Source of the DNA: an uncultured Halomonas sp.
GTDB lineage: Bacteria > Pseudomonadota > Gammaproteobacteria > Pseudomonadales > Halomonadaceae
DNA length: 64,000 nt
NCBI RefSeq assembly: GCF_947493865.1
Contig: NZ_CANLTC010000013.1
Coordinates: 1-64,000 of the forward strand
Direction: 5' to 3'
Shown here: positions 26,472 to 40,500 of the stretch, piece after piece
Numbering within the stretch: the stretch's first letter is position 1
Layout: each line of letters begins with the position of its first letter
Notes under the pieces: model-generated
What the model was told of the DNA's origin: nothing
The model's database searches: none
What the model saw: only the letters and a program-made list of their open reading frames with translations
Translations under genes and position numbers: made by a program

Positions 26472-27481
26472 GCGCCGGGCAAGGGCAAGATACACCTCAA
26501 GAGGTCGATCTGGATTTTGGCGCGTCTTTCGAGCGTATCGACAGTTGGGTCGACGGTGCCGTTCGCCTTCTGCCCAATATCGTGGTGGCGATCGTATTGC
26601 TGGCGCTATTTTATGCGATAGGCCTGCTCGTGCGCCGAATCATTCGCCGTCATTCGATACGCAGGCAACGCGCCAATCTGGGCGACGTACTGGGCGGGTT
26701 CGTGAAGTGGGTGATCGTGCTGGTGGGGTTTCTGTTTGCCGCCACCATCGTGATTCCCACCTTGAAACCCGGTGATCTGTTCGCGGGATTGGGCGTCAGC
26801 TCCGTGGCGATCGGCTTCGCCTTCAAGGATATCCTGCAGAACTGGATGGCGGGGCTGCTCATCCTGCTGCGACAGCCCTTCAATATCGACGATCAGATCG
26901 AAGTGAATGGCTATGAAGGCACCGTGGAGCGCATCGAAACCCGAGCCACCATCATCAGAACCTATGACGGTCAGCGCATCGTGGTGCCCAACAGCGATAT
27001 CTACACCAACGCCGTACAGGTCAAGACCGCCTATGAGAAATGCCGCAGCCAGTATGATATCGGCATCGGCTATGGCGATGGCATGGACGAGGCCTGTGAC
27101 GTGCTACGCCAGGCGGTGGTGAGGGTGGATGGCGTCGAAAGTGATCCGGCGCCAGAGGCGCTACCCTGGGATCTTGCTGCCAGTTGGGTGACGATCCGGG
27201 TGCGCTGGTGGAGCCATAGCCGCCGCGCCGACATGGTTCACGTGCATGCCCGGGTCATCAAGGCCATCAAGCTGGCCCTGGACGAGGCGCGCATCGATAT
27301 GCCCTACGACACCACTGTCCAGCTGTTTCATGATCAAACAGAGGCTACGGACGGCGATCGTGGCGCCCAGCGTGAAGGCTGGCCCAGTCCCCATGAAGGG
27401 TCGCCGCCGCCACGCTGGAAGGTGCAGGAGAAAGGACAAGGAGAGGGGCAGGAGAAAGCACCGCCAGATCGCCCTGCCTAG
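26468..27481 (+). CDS. Small-type MscS mechanosensitive channel
   Basis: This 337-residue protein has three hydrophobic helices (about 35-57, 77-100 and 105-130). The pore helix (GLGVSSVAIGFAFKDILQNW) and the beta domain (QPFNIDDQIEVNGYEGTVERI, then VVPNSDIYTNAVQV) follow the MscS pattern. A charged, Gln/Gly/Lys-rich tail of about 45 residues extends beyond the usual end. I chose the ATG at 26468 because it overlaps the creatininase stop as ATGA; an upstream frame continues over that gene but is not the likely start. Confidence 0.88.
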   Translation: MSAGQGQDTPQEVDLDFGASFERIDSWVDGAVRLLPNIVVAIVLLALFYAIGLLVRRIIRRHSIRRQRANLGDVLGGFVKWVIVLVGFLFAATIVIPTLKPGDLFAGLGVSSVAIGFAFKDILQNWMAGLLILLRQPFNIDDQIEVNGYEGTVERIETRATIIRTYDGQRIVVPNSDIYTNAVQVKTAYEKCRSQYDIGIGYGDGMDEACDVLRQAVVRVDGVESDPAPEALPWDLAASWVTIRVRWWSHSRRADMVHVHARVIKAIKLALDEARIDMPYDTTVQLFHDQTEATDGDRGAQREGWPSPHEGSPPPRWKVQEKGQGEGQEKAPPDRPA

Positions 27482-27547
27482 CAACGAATCAGCATACCTT
27501 TCTTGTCATGGGCCAGATGCAGCCGATCATGGACAGGTTCCGTGACA

Positions 27548-28264
27548 TTACACCTCGGCGTTGTGATAGACGTTCTGCACATCGTCCAGGTCGTTGAGCA
27601 TATCGAGAAGTTTCTCGAACATGGCAACGTCATCGCCTTCAAGCGGGGTGATGGTTTGAGGCACGAACTGGATCTCGTCGGTCTCGAAGTCGATCTCGCC
27701 GAAGGTGTCGATCAGCGCCTGCTTGGTCTTGGCATATTCGGTGTGGGGGGCGAACACGGTCAGCTTGCCGTCTTCGTTCTCGATATCCGTGACATCCACG
27801 TCCGCTTCCATCAGTGCTTCGAGGGTTGCATCTTCGTCGTCACCGGCAAAAACGAAAATCGCGCAGTGATCGAACAGGTGGCTGACGCTGCCCGGTGTGC
27901 CGATCTTGCTCTTGGTCTTGGTGAAACACCCACGCACGTCACCAAAGGTGCGGTTGGGATTATCCGTCAGGCAGTCGACGATCACCATGCAGCTGCCCGG
28001 ACCGAAGCCTTCGTAGCGGGCGGGTGAGAAGTCCTCGCCACCGGCACCCGCGGCCTTGTCCAGCGCCTTGTCGATGACGTGTGAGGGTACCTGATCCTTC
28101 TTGGCGCGATCGATCAGGCCACGTAGAGCCAGATTGCCCGAAGGGTCGGTACCGCCGGCCTTGGCGCACACGTAAATCTCGCGGCCGTACTTGCTGTATA
28201 CCTTGGTCTTGGCGTCGGCCGTCTTGGCCATGGATTCCTTGCGGTTCTGAAAGGCCCTGCCCAT
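27548..28264 (-). CDS. yeeN: YebC/PmpR-family protein (YeeN-like)
   Basis: YebC-family proteins are regulators now linked to translation of difficult peptide stretches. This 238-residue protein begins [19 protein letters not shown] and has [18 protein letters not shown], the form typical of the YeeN branch. [32 protein letters not shown] and [10 protein letters not shown] follow. The length is normal and there is no sign of damage. It converges on the MscS gene to its left. Confidence 0.88.
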   Translation of the reverse strand: MGRAFQNRKESMAKTADAKTKVYSKYGREIYVCAKAGGTDPSGNLALRGLIDRAKKDQVPSHVIDKALDKAAGAGGEDFSPARYEGFGPGSCMVIVDCLTDNPNRTFGDVRGCFTKTKSKIGTPGSVSHLFDHCAIFVFAGDDEDATLEALMEADVDVTDIENEDGKLTVFAPHTEYAKTKQALIDTFGEIDFETDEIQFVPQTITPLEGDDVAMFEKLLDMLNDLDDVQNVYHNAEV

Positions 28265-28319
28265 GTCGTGTTCCTGTAGTGCGTTACTGATAAGCGAATC
28301 TTACCAAGCGTGAAACAAC

Positions 28320-28345
28320 GGCACAGCGCTTTTTTGCGCTGTGCC
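28320..28345 (-). terminator. Terminator of the M20 peptidase gene
   Basis: GGCACAGCGC (28320-28329) and GCGCTGTGCC (28336-28345) form a perfect 10-bp stem with a six-base loop, lying 28 bases after the peptidase stop on the minus strand. The tail (GTTGTTTC) is only moderately T-rich. Confidence 0.65.
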
Positions 28346-28373
28346 GAAGCTGTAATTGCCCTCGAACATCTTC

Positions 28374-30107
28374 TCAGTCGAGGGTTTCCTGATTACCGAT
28401 ACGTGCCAGCATTTCCGTGAACATCTGAATATCCAGCATCAGGTTGTCCATTTTCTTGAACTCGTTGGCGGAATGGCCGGTGTACTCCTCGCCGGGCATG
28501 GAGGGGCCGAAGTTGATGGCGTTGGGCAGCAGCTTGGCGGTGGTGCTCCCGGCGGAGGCGATGGGCTCTGCCTTCTGTCCGGTGGTATCGCCGAAGATGT
28601 TGAGCAAGGTCTGCAGCCACTGCCCTTGAGGGTCGCGCAGCATCCAGTCGCTGATCTCGATATCCACGTCCATGTCCAGGTCGTTTTGCTGGGCATAGGT
28701 CGCAAGCTTGTCATCGATGCTCTGGGCCAGCTCTTCCACGGACTGCTCGCCCTTGGGCGCGCGGACGTTGACCGCAACCCGCAGCGTGCCGTCCTGCTCT
28801 TCCAGGTAGGTCGGGGTGAGGGTCAACGGGCCCATGAAGTCATGGCTATAGCCGACGCCGAGCTTTTCACCCGTGAAATCCAAGCCATAGTTGTCGTCGA
28901 TGTAGTGAATGGCCCGGGTATACTGGTTCTCCTGGAAATCCACGTCGGAGTTCGCCAGCAGTTCGGCCATGCGCGGCACTGGATTAAGGCCGGATTGCGG
29001 CCGGGAGGAGTGGGCGGACCGGCCCTTGACCGTCAGGGTGACGGTATCGTCCATGACATCCGTGGTTACCTCGAAGTCGCCGCCGTTATCCTCCGCGTAT
29101 GCCTGGCCCTGGGCCTGGAGCTTTTGGCTCAGCATCTTGGGATCATCGCTTTCGATGGTGGCGATGGAGTTGGCGGGAATCTGGTTGGTGGCAAGCCCGC
29201 CGGTGATCTTGGTGATGACCGGACCCTCGCCATTGGCTTCGGTCATGGGAAAATAGGCGTCGATGGTGCCGAAGCCTTTCTCCGCGATGACCGCCGGGTA
29301 GCCGCTGTCCAGCACGATATTGTAGGTGGGCAGATCGGTTTGCTTCTTGTAGTACTCGAAGCCTTCTCCGCCGGTCTCTTCCGTGGTCTCGATCATCAGC
29401 CGAATGCTGCGCTTGAGCGGGACGTCGTTTTCCTCGATGGCCTTCATGGCGTAGAGGGAAGCGGCGATGGAGGCCTTGTCGTCTTCGGTGCCCCGGCCGT
29501 AGACCTTGCCGTCCTTGATCGTGGCAGTGAAGGGATCGAGCTTTGTCCCATCGTCCAGCACCCAATCCTCCGGGTTGGCGGGCACGGTATCGCTGTGGGT
29601 CAGAATGCCGAAGGCCTCATCGGTGCTGCCGGGAAGGGTCACCTCGAAAATACGGTTGTCCACGTTATTGAATTGGAGCCCGAATGCCTCGGCCTTGCTC
29701 TTGACCAGTTCGCCGAATTCGACGATCCCGGGGTTCTCGTGCTGGGGGGTATCGCCCTGCTTGCCGGTTTTGACCGCGACCATCTCACTGAGCAGAGCGA
29801 CCACCTCGTCACCGTAGTGCAGGCGCGTGTAGAGTCCCAGCAGGCGGTAGACGTTGATGAAGTCGTTGCCTTCGAGGGGTTCATCCTGCCGATAGCGGTC
29901 GATGGCACTTTTCAGGGCGTCATTGTCGGTCTTGTCCTGCACTTGCTGAAGAAAGTCATCGAAGCTCTCGAAAGAGGCATCCGCGTAGGTCTGCTGCAGG
30001 TCCTCGAGGGTATCGCGCTTGATGGTATCCGTATTCGCCGCGCCGATCGGGCCTGCCAGGCTCAGGGCCAGGGCCGATACGGTGAACATCGCGAGAGGCT
30101 TGTTCAT
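28374..30107 (-). CDS. Secreted M20 family peptidase (dipeptidase PepV-like)
   Basis: This 577-residue zinc peptidase has a signal peptide (residues 1-24, cleavage near GAA). Metal and catalytic motifs are visible: FGILTHSDTVPANPEDW (His, Asp), DGKVYGRGTEDDK, and ETTEETGGEGFEYY with the catalytic Glu pair. A lid domain (SAHSSRPQSGLNPVP) and a final GPSMPGEEYTGHSANE with the last His ligand follow. It is longer than cytosolic PepV, partly because of an N-terminal helical extension. I chose the ATG at 30107 on the signal peptide and the upstream AAGGAACG. Confidence 0.85.
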   Translation of the reverse strand: MNKPLAMFTVSALALSLAGPIGAANTDTIKRDTLEDLQQTYADASFESFDDFLQQVQDKTDNDALKSAIDRYRQDEPLEGNDFINVYRLLGLYTRLHYGDEVVALLSEMVAVKTGKQGDTPQHENPGIVEFGELVKSKAEAFGLQFNNVDNRIFEVTLPGSTDEAFGILTHSDTVPANPEDWVLDDGTKLDPFTATIKDGKVYGRGTEDDKASIAASLYAMKAIEENDVPLKRSIRLMIETTEETGGEGFEYYKKQTDLPTYNIVLDSGYPAVIAEKGFGTIDAYFPMTEANGEGPVITKITGGLATNQIPANSIATIESDDPKMLSQKLQAQGQAYAEDNGGDFEVTTDVMDDTVTLTVKGRSAHSSRPQSGLNPVPRMAELLANSDVDFQENQYTRAIHYIDDNYGLDFTGEKLGVGYSHDFMGPLTLTPTYLEEQDGTLRVAVNVRAPKGEQSVEELAQSIDDKLATYAQQNDLDMDVDIEISDWMLRDPQGQWLQTLLNIFGDTTGQKAEPIASAGSTTAKLLPNAINFGPSMPGEEYTGHSANEFKKMDNLMLDIQMFTEMLARIGNQETLD

Positions 30108-30266
30108 TGGAGCGTTCCTTTTTCCATGGGCTACATAAAAGCAGACTGCGCAAAATATAGGCATGAAGCTACGTGCAATCCGCCTCAGCCAATCATAGTT
30201 TCTACCATGCGATTTCGCAGCCTTGAAAACGTGTAAAAGGCGTATCGACGCTGCTGACATAACGGC

Positions 30267-33067
<2,801 letters not shown>

Positions 33068-33232
33068 GGAGCATGATCGACAGTAAGGAATCAGTACCAT
33101 ACCGATCACCCGGGTTGCTGTCATGTCGGCTGTGTCGATGGATTTCTCGCAGCCCCTGCTTTCCAGTATCATATGGCCCTTCGCTGCCGCCGCTCGCGGC
33201 CCCATTCGGCTTTGTGCAGAGGCTTTTCCGAG

Positions 33233-36200
33233 ATGCTCGAACTGCGAGGCGCCTGCGCCTTTTCCGCTTTCCGTCATGCCAAACTGCTGGCCGCGCTGCG
33301 TGAGCGGGTCCCCGAGGTGGACTCTTTCGACGCGGACTACGCCCACTTCATCGATCACGCAGGCGAGCTGACGGCCGAAGCCCGTGAAGTTCTGGAAAAC
33401 CTGCTTGATTACGGTACCCGTCGCGAAGGGAACGACAGCGCCTCCTACAGCCATCTGTTTCTAGTCGTGCCGCGTCTGGGCACTCAATCGCCCTGGTCGT
33501 CCAAGGCCACGGATATCGCCCGCAATTGCGGCCTTGATCAAGTCAGGCGTATCGAGCGGGGCATCACGTACAAGGTGCGTTTGCGTGGGGTGCTAAGCGA
33601 GGAGGCTTTCAATACCATCATCGCCACCCTGCACGACCGCATGACCGAGACGGTACTGACCAACGCCTCGGATGCGATCAAGCTCTTTTCTCACCAGGCG
33701 CCCGCGCCGCTAGGCCAGGTGGATATCCTGGAGGGTGGCCGCACGGCCCTGTCGATCGCCAATGATGAGTTGGGCCTGGCCCTGGCGGAAGACGAGATCG
33801 ATTATCTGCTCGCAGCCTTCGAGGAGCTGGGTCGCAACCCCAGCGACGTCGAACTGATGATGTTCGCCCAGGCCAACTCCGAGCACTGCCGGCACAAGAT
33901 ATTCAATGCGGATTGGGTCATCGACGGCGAAACGCAGCCGCGCTCCCTGTTCAAGATGATCAAGCACACCCACGAGTGCGCCAGTGACGGCATTCTCTCG
34001 GCTTATAGCGATAACGCGGCGGTCATCAAGGGTACCGAGGCCGGGCGCTTCTTTCCCGCACCGCTTACGCATCGAGAACAGGGCGAGCAGGCACGCTATG
34101 CGACGCATCAGGAGCCGATTCATATCCTGATGAAGGTGGAAACCCACAATCACCCCACGGCCATCGCACCGTTTCCCGGAGCGGCCACCGGTGCCGGCGG
34201 TGAAATTCGCGACGAGGGCGCGACCGGCATCGGCGGCAAGCCCAAGGCGGGTCTGATCGGCTTCGCCGTTTCCAATCTGCGCATCCCTGAGTTCGTGCAG
34301 CCCTGGGAAGCCTTCGACTACGGCAAGCCAGAGCGTATCAAATCCGCCCTGGAGATCATGCTGGAGGCCCCCATCGGCGGCGCGGCCTTCAACAATGAGT
34401 TCGGCCGACCCAATCTTGCCGGTTATTTTCGCAGCTACGAGCAGGATATCGTCGGCGTCGACGGCATCGAGCGGCGCGGCTACCATAAGCCGATCATGCT
34501 CGCCGGTGGCTACGGCAACATCCGCGAAGGCCATGTTCAGAAAGGCGAGATTCCCGTTGGCGCCAAGCTGATCGTGATGGGCGGCCCGGCCATGTTGATC
34601 GGCCTTGGGGGCGGAGCGGCGTCCAGCATGACTTCCGGTCGCTCCAGTGCGGATCTCGACTTCGCCTCGGTGCAGCGGGACAACCCGGAGATGGAGCGCC
34701 GCGCCCAGGAGGTCATCGATCGCTGCTGGGCATTGGGGGAGGGCAACCCCATTCGCTTCATTCACGATGTCGGTGCCGGCGGGCTCTCCAATGCCTTGCC
34801 GGAACTGGTCAAGGATGGCGGTCGCGGTGGGCGTTTCGAGCTTCGGGCCGTGCCCAATGCAGAGCCGGGCATGAGCCCGCTTGAAATCTGGTGCAGTGAG
34901 GCCCAGGAGCGTTACGTGCTGGCGGTGGCACCGGAGGATATCGATACCTTCGAGGCGCTGTGCGCCCGAGAGCGCTGCCCTTATGCGGTAGTCGGCGAGG
35001 CGATCGAAACGCACCACTTGACCGTGCGTGACGAGTATTTTGCGACGATGCCAATCGATCTGCCCATGAGCGTGCTGTTCGGCAAGCCGCCGAAGATGCA
35101 GCGCGTGTTCGAGCGCCACAGCCTGGAAGTTCCCGGAGCGGATTTCGACAATCTGGACCTGCGCGAGGCACTGGATCGGGTGCTGCGGCTGCCAGCGGTG
35201 GCATCGAAAAGCTTTCTGATCACCATTGGCGATCGTTCCGTCACCGGTCAGGTGGCGCGCGATCAGATGGTCGGCCCCTGGCAGGTGCCGGTAGCGGACG
35301 TGGCGGTGACCACGGCAAGCTTCGATACCCATGCCGGCGAGGCCATGGCACTCGGCGAGCGCCCGCCGGTGGCGCTGATCGACCCGGCGGCAAGCGCTCG
35401 CCTGGCGGTGGCCGAGGCGATCACCAACCTGGCGGCGGCGCCCATTGCCAAGCTCGGCGACGTCAAGCTCTCCGCCAACTGGATGAGTGCCGCGGATCAT
35501 CCCGGTGAAAACCAGGCGTTGTTTGACGCGGTACATGCAATCGGCATGGAACTGTGCCCCGCGCTCGGTATCGCCATTCCCGTGGGCAAGGATTCCATGT
35601 CCATGCGCACCGCCTGGCAGGAGGGCGATGAGGCCAAGAACGACACTGTCGAGCATAAGGCGGTCACCGCGCCGCTGTCGCTGAACGTGACCGGATTTGC
35701 CCCGGTGACGGACGCGCTCAAGACCTTGACCCCGCAGATACGCCTGGATCAGGATGAGAGCGATCTGATTCTGATCGACCTGGGGAACGGCCAGCATCGC
35801 CTGGGCGGCTCCGCCCTGGCCCAGGTCTATGGCCAGGTGGGCAATGTCTGCCCGGACCTGGATGACCCGGAAGACTTGAAGGCCTTCTTCAGCGTCATTC
35901 AAGGCCTGAACGCGGACGACAAGCTGCTGGCCTATCACGACCGCAGCGATGGCGGGCTGTTGGTCACCTTGTTGGAAATGGCCTTTGCCGCCCGTGGCGG
36001 GCTCGAGATCAAGCTCGACTGGTTGATCGATGATGCCTTCGAGGCGGCAAATGCGCTGTTCGCCGAGGAGTTGGGGGCGGTAATACAGGTCAATCGTAAG
36101 GATACCGAGTTCGTGCTGGCCCAGTTCGCCGCGGCGGGCATCGATACCTGCGGTGTCATTGCCCGGCCGCGCTACGACGATCAGATTCGCGTGACACTGT

Positions 36201-37180
36201 TCGAGCACCCCTTGCTCGAGACCACCCGCAGCCTGGCTCAGCGAACCTGGGCCGAGACCAGCTACCGCTTGCAGGCGCTCAGAGACAACCCGGACTGCGC
36301 CAAGTCCGAGTTCGACGATCTCCTCGATCTGCGTGATCCGGGCCTCTCCGCCACGCCCACCTTCGATGTGAACGAGAACGTTGCCGCACCTTTTATCAAC
36401 ACTACCCGGCCGCGACTGGCGATTCTGCGGGAGCAGGGGGTCAACGGCCATGTGGAGATGGCAGCGGCCTTCGACAAGGCCGGCTTCGATACCATTGACG
36501 TTCACATGAGCGATATTCTTACCCAAGGTCAGTCCCTGGATGATTTCAGGGGACTGGTGGCCTGCGGCGGTTTCTCCTTTGGTGATGTCCTGGGTGCCGG
36601 TGGCGGCTGGGCCAAGTCGGTACTGTTCAACGCCCGTGCGAGGGAGCAATTTGCCGATTTCTTCGCCCGGGATGATCGATTCGCGCTAGGGGTGTGCAAC
36701 GGCTGTCAGATGCTTTCCCAGCTCCGGGAGCTGATTCCCGGCACCGAGAACTGGCCGCACTTTCTGCGCAACGAATCCGAGCAGTTCGAGGCGCGTCTCT
36801 CCATGGTCCAGATCGAGAAGAGCCCGTCGATTCTACTGGCGGGCATGGAAGGCTCACGCTTGCCGATTGCGGTGGCCCATGGGGAAGGGCGGGCAGAGTT
36901 CCGCGACAGCGCGCATCTTCGCACCATGCAAAGCGGCGGGCAGATCGCGCTGCGCTACGTGGACAACTACGGCCAGGCGACGACCCGCTATCCGGCCAAT
37001 CCCAACGGCTCGCCGGCGGGTATCACCGGGCTGACCACCCCGGATGGGCGGGTCACGGTGATGATGCCGCATCCGGAACGGGTCGCCCGGGCGGTGACCA
37101 ATTCCTGGCGGCCCCAGGAATGGACGCAAGACGGTGCCTGGATGAGGCTGTTTCGCAATGCCAGAGTCTGGCTGGGCTAG
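33233..37180 (+). CDS. purL: Phosphoribosylformylglycinamidine synthase
   Basis: PurL converts FGAR to FGAM with ATP and glutamine in purine synthesis. This 1315-residue protein is the large, single-chain form. It has an N-terminal domain, two ATP-binding halves ([34 protein letters not shown], and [15 protein letters not shown]) and a class I glutamine amidotransferase domain at the end with the nucleophile in GVCNGCQML and the catalytic His in MPHPERV. I chose the ATG at 33233 (MLELRGA). A strong terminator follows 20 bases after the stop. Confidence 0.96.
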   Translation: MLELRGACAFSAFRHAKLLAALRERVPEVDSFDADYAHFIDHAGELTAEAREVLENLLDYGTRREGNDSASYSHLFLVVPRLGTQSPWSSKATDIARNCGLDQVRRIERGITYKVRLRGVLSEEAFNTIIATLHDRMTETVLTNASDAIKLFSHQAPAPLGQVDILEGGRTALSIANDELGLALAEDEIDYLLAAFEELGRNPSDVELMMFAQANSEHCRHKIFNADWVIDGETQPRSLFKMIKHTHECASDGILSAYSDNAAVIKGTEAGRFFPAPLTHREQGEQARYATHQEPIHILMKVETHNHPTAIAPFPGAATGAGGEIRDEGATGIGGKPKAGLIGFAVSNLRIPEFVQPWEAFDYGKPERIKSALEIMLEAPIGGAAFNNEFGRPNLAGYFRSYEQDIVGVDGIERRGYHKPIMLAGGYGNIREGHVQKGEIPVGAKLIVMGGPAMLIGLGGGAASSMTSGRSSADLDFASVQRDNPEMERRAQEVIDRCWALGEGNPIRFIHDVGAGGLSNALPELVKDGGRGGRFELRAVPNAEPGMSPLEIWCSEAQERYVLAVAPEDIDTFEALCARERCPYAVVGEAIETHHLTVRDEYFATMPIDLPMSVLFGKPPKMQRVFERHSLEVPGADFDNLDLREALDRVLRLPAVASKSFLITIGDRSVTGQVARDQMVGPWQVPVADVAVTTASFDTHAGEAMALGERPPVALIDPAASARLAVAEAITNLAAAPIAKLGDVKLSANWMSAADHPGENQALFDAVHAIGMELCPALGIAIPVGKDSMSMRTAWQEGDEAKNDTVEHKAVTAPLSLNVTGFAPVTDALKTLTPQIRLDQDESDLILIDLGNGQHRLGGSALAQVYGQVGNVCPDLDDPEDLKAFFSVIQGLNADDKLLAYHDRSDGGLLVTLLEMAFAARGGLEIKLDWLIDDAFEAANALFAEELGAVIQVNRKDTEFVLAQFAAAGIDTCGVIARPRYDDQIRVTLFEHPLLETTRSLAQRTWAETSYRLQALRDNPDCAKSEFDDLLDLRDPGLSATPTFDVNENVAAPFINTTRPRLAILREQGVNGHVEMAAAFDKAGFDTIDVHMSDILTQGQSLDDFRGLVACGGFSFGDVLGAGGGWAKSVLFNARAREQFADFFARDDRFALGVCNGCQMLSQLRELIPGTENWPHFLRNESEQFEARLSMVQIEKSPSILLAGMEGSRLPIAVAHGEGRAEFRDSAHLRTMQSGGQIALRYVDNYGQATTRYPANPNGSPAGITGLTTPDGRVTVMMPHPERVARAVTNSWRPQEWTQDGAWMRLFRNARVWLG

Positions 37181-37199
37181 CGACATTCCGGCTGAACTA

Positions 37200-37232
37200 A
37201 AAAATCCGCAACCCGGCAGGTTGCGGATTTTT
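37200..37232 (+). terminator. Rho-independent terminator of purL
   Basis: Arms 37200-37213 and 37219-37232 pair perfectly (AAAAATCCGCAACC and its complement) around a CGGCA loop. A-rich and T-rich flanks make it work in both directions, so it may also serve the small minus-strand gene at 37245. Confidence 0.9.
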
Positions 37233-37244
37233 CGTATTGGCCGG

Positions 37245-37487
37245 TTATTGCTTGTGAGTTGGTGTGCCTTGCGCGTCTACCGGGGCATGGCTGACGCCCA
37301 GCTTGCGTTCCAGGTCGTCGAGAATGTGGTTGAAGTTGTTGGCCAGGCTATCGAAGCGACCGAAGTCATAATTGCATTGCTCGCAGAAGACGTGATATTG
37401 GCCTTCGCGGCCGGGAGGAAAGCGCTTTTCCTTGCAACCACATTCAGGGCACTCGGGGCCGGTGGGGGCCTTGACGGGAAACTTCAT
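37245..37487 (-). CDS. Small zinc-ribbon protein
   Basis: This 80-residue protein has two cysteine pairs, CPECGC (residues 13-18) and CEQC (35-38), in a zinc-ribbon layout, then a helical region (RFDSLANNFNHILDDLERKLG). The function is unknown. A GGAGGAAACG ribosome site precedes the ATG on the minus strand. It sits between purL and the cellulose operon, with no visible link to either. Confidence 0.7.
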   Translation of the reverse strand: MKFPVKAPTGPECPECGCKEKRFPPGREGQYHVFCEQCNYDFGRFDSLANNFNHILDDLERKLGVSHAPVDAQGTPTHKQ

Positions 37488-37594
37488 GATCGTTTCCTCC
37501 TTTTTATACGCATAGCAGCTAGAAGCAGGACAGGCACCATGGCCTGCCCACTCTTCAGTCTAGCGCATGACGTGGCCTGCGCCATGGAAGGCCG

Positions 37595-40500
37595 TCAATC
37601 GAAATCCGCGTAGGGCGATAGTGCCGATGTGGGCAGGTCAAGCTCACCCTGCCAGCCCTCGAGGTTGTAACGCAGCGTCAGGTTGATCATGTTGGGCGAA
37701 TAGTCTTCGGCTTCCTGCACCATGAAGCCTGCACTCGCTGACCAATGATCCCCCAGCCGGCGCTCGATCTGGCCACGCACGCCATAGCCGAAATCGCCAC
37801 CGGAGCCGCCGGTGCGCGTTGCGTTGGCGTCCGCAAGCGAGGCCACGTCACTGCCGCCCAGGGGGTAGCGCTTGCTATCGTCGCTATCGCTCCAGGATTG
37901 CGAGATCGAGGCGCCGATCTCCCAGGACCAGTCCTCGGTGCGACGGGCGTAGGACACCGGCAGCGCCAGGGAAATATACTGCTGAGGGCTGTAATATCCC
38001 CCCTGGCCCAGGGTATAGCCGCCGAGTTCCTTGTCGTAGTGCATGTACATCGTACTGACACCGACGCTCAAGCGCTCGTTCGGGCGATTGATCAGCTTGC
38101 GATAGACACCCCCCATGGCCCGCACGCGGCTATTGTCCTCGACGTTCTTGCCATCGAGATGATGAACGCCGAACTTCGACCACACGCCCCAGGGGCCGCC
38201 CTGATCGTAGCCCAGTCCGATACTGCCCCCGGTGGCGCGCACCCCGCCCCAGGTGGTGCCGGTGCGGGGATCCTCGACCCCGGCATAGGCCAGTATGGAA
38301 TCATCCAGGGCGCGTCGGGAGACCGTGGCATCAAACCACAATGGTCCTGCATCGCCGCTATAGGTAACGCCACCGACCACATCGGTGACCTCGAAACCCA
38401 TCGGCGTGGTGCCGATATCCACCCGCCAGGTTTCGTTGTACCAGCCAACGCCCACGCTCACACCGGTCTGCTGCTGCTTGACGTCGTCGTTGCAGCCGGC
38501 CACGGCACAGGTGCCGAAGCTGTCGCGATTGAAACCGTCGCTCTCACGATCCAGACGCCCCGCATCGAGGCGCACCCGATCAACCCGCAGAAGCCCACGC
38601 CCTCCGGCCAGCGGGGTATCGATTTCGAGCATGTCTATATCGGAGGTGAGTTCGGAAACCCCGGGCGTACCACTTTCGTCTTCCCTCTGATGACCGTAGC
38701 GCACGCGTGTGTTCTGGGATCGATAGACCTCGGCCACCGAGGAGCGCAGGCTGGACACCAGCCAGTCGTCTCCCGGTAGGGCGCGGGTCTGACGCGTGAA
38801 GGCGGCGTTGTCCTCCAGCATCTCCTGGTCGCCCAGTTCCGCGGCCACCATGGCTTGACGATAACGTTGCAACGCTTGGGAGGATTGCCCCTGGGCCTGG
38901 GCCAGACGACCCGCATCCCGCAGCGTCAATGCATCCTTGGACGCTTCTTCATCCGCCAGCAGCTCATCCATCATGTTCTGGGCACGCTGCGTCTCGCCCA
39001 GTGCGGCCCAGGCATTGATCTGACGTCGCCGTGCATTGAGGGCATCCTGGGGAGGATCGATCGTCTCGAGCTGGCGCCGTGCAGCCACTCGGTCGCCCTG
39101 GGCCAGGGCCGTATCGACGAGCCCTAGGCGGGCGGCGATACTTTCGGGTTCGAGTTCCAGAACGCGACGATAATAGGTGTCTGCCTTGGCGTAATCGTTG
39201 CGCTCCAGGGCCCAGTCGCCCAGGCGCAGAGTAACGTCGGCGTGAGCAGGCGCATTTTGCAGCATGGCGATGGCGCTGGACTCGTTGCCTTGAGCACGGC
39301 GCTGTTCGGCTCGGGCCAGCAGTTGGCTGCGCTCGAGGCGCATCTGAAGACTCTGGATGCTATCGTCTCGCTGATCTTCCGGTATACGCTCCAGGGCGTC
39401 GAGAGCCAGAATTTCCCGGTCGTCACTGGAAAGATAGAGTGCCTGGGCATAACGACCCTGGGCGCGTTCTTCCGGCGTATCCAGATGCGAGAAAAGTTCG
39501 CGAAAGGCCTGGTCGGCGCTGGCCTGCCGGTTTTGAGCGGCGAGGGTGTTGGCCAGGGCATAGGTGACCCAGACATCACCCGGCGCAAGCTTCTTGGCCC
39601 GGGCAAAGCGCCCGCTGGCCTCGTCCCAGCGTGATTGGTCAGCCAGCGTTTCGCCTTCCGCACGAAGCAGGGCGACCTGCAAGCGTCGCCGGGTGTCTTC
39701 CAGGGTGGCCTGTTGATTCGGGGGCAGACTGTCGATGAAATCGAGTCCGGCCTGGGGGGACTCTTCGCCATAGAGCGAGGCCAGGCGTTCCAGGGCGGTG
39801 GTATAACCGGGTTCGAGGCGCAGCGCCTGACGGTAGGCGCGCTCGGCGCTGTCGCGATTGTCGCGATAGCGGGCAACATCCCCGAGTCCCAGCCAGGCCT
39901 CGTTGGCCTTGGCGATCTGTTGTCGAGCCAGTTCGAATGCCTGCTCGGCGCCTTGGTCATCCCCATTGGCCAGCGCTTCGTCACCCTGCTTGATCTGTAG
40001 CCAGTAGGTGGCGGTGGCAATCAGGTTGTTCCATTTGTCACTGGCGTAGGGGCTGTCATCGAGTCGCTCCCCGCGCCGGAACAGTGCCAGGGCCTCCTCA
40101 TGGCGGCCTTGACGCAGGCGGATGGTTCCCAGCGCGCCAAGAAGCTCGATATCATCGGGGTATGCCGCCAGTGCACGTTGAATGTCGGCCTCGCCGGCTT
40201 CGCCTCCCTGGGCCTCATTGCGCGCCAGGCCACGTAGACGGGCCTGATAGTCGGGATCGGCCAGCATGTCGCGGTGACGGGCCAGGGTCTGCCGCGCTTC
40301 TTCGGCGTAATCCGTGTCGCCGAAAATCGTGAGAAACCGCTCCCAGCCGGCCACGCTCTCCTCGCTTGCCTCCATTTCACGCAGGGCATCTCGCCACTGC
40401 CGAGCGGCGTCCTTGCGCGAGTAGGGGTTATCGGCAAGTTGCTCCAGACGCCTGAAGGCGTCTTCGTTGCGGTTCTCGCTGAACAGGAACCGGGCCAGGG

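Noticed and set aside
28356..30236. 626-codon plus-strand frame opposite the M20 peptidase
   Set aside because: The peptidase has a signal peptide and all catalytic motifs; the opposite frame shows none and begins outside it only by chance.
33710..36649. Open frame of 979 codons on the minus strand opposite purL
   Set aside because: It is a codon-bias shadow of a strongly supported plus-strand gene; the translation is rich in His, Arg and Gly with no recognisable family.
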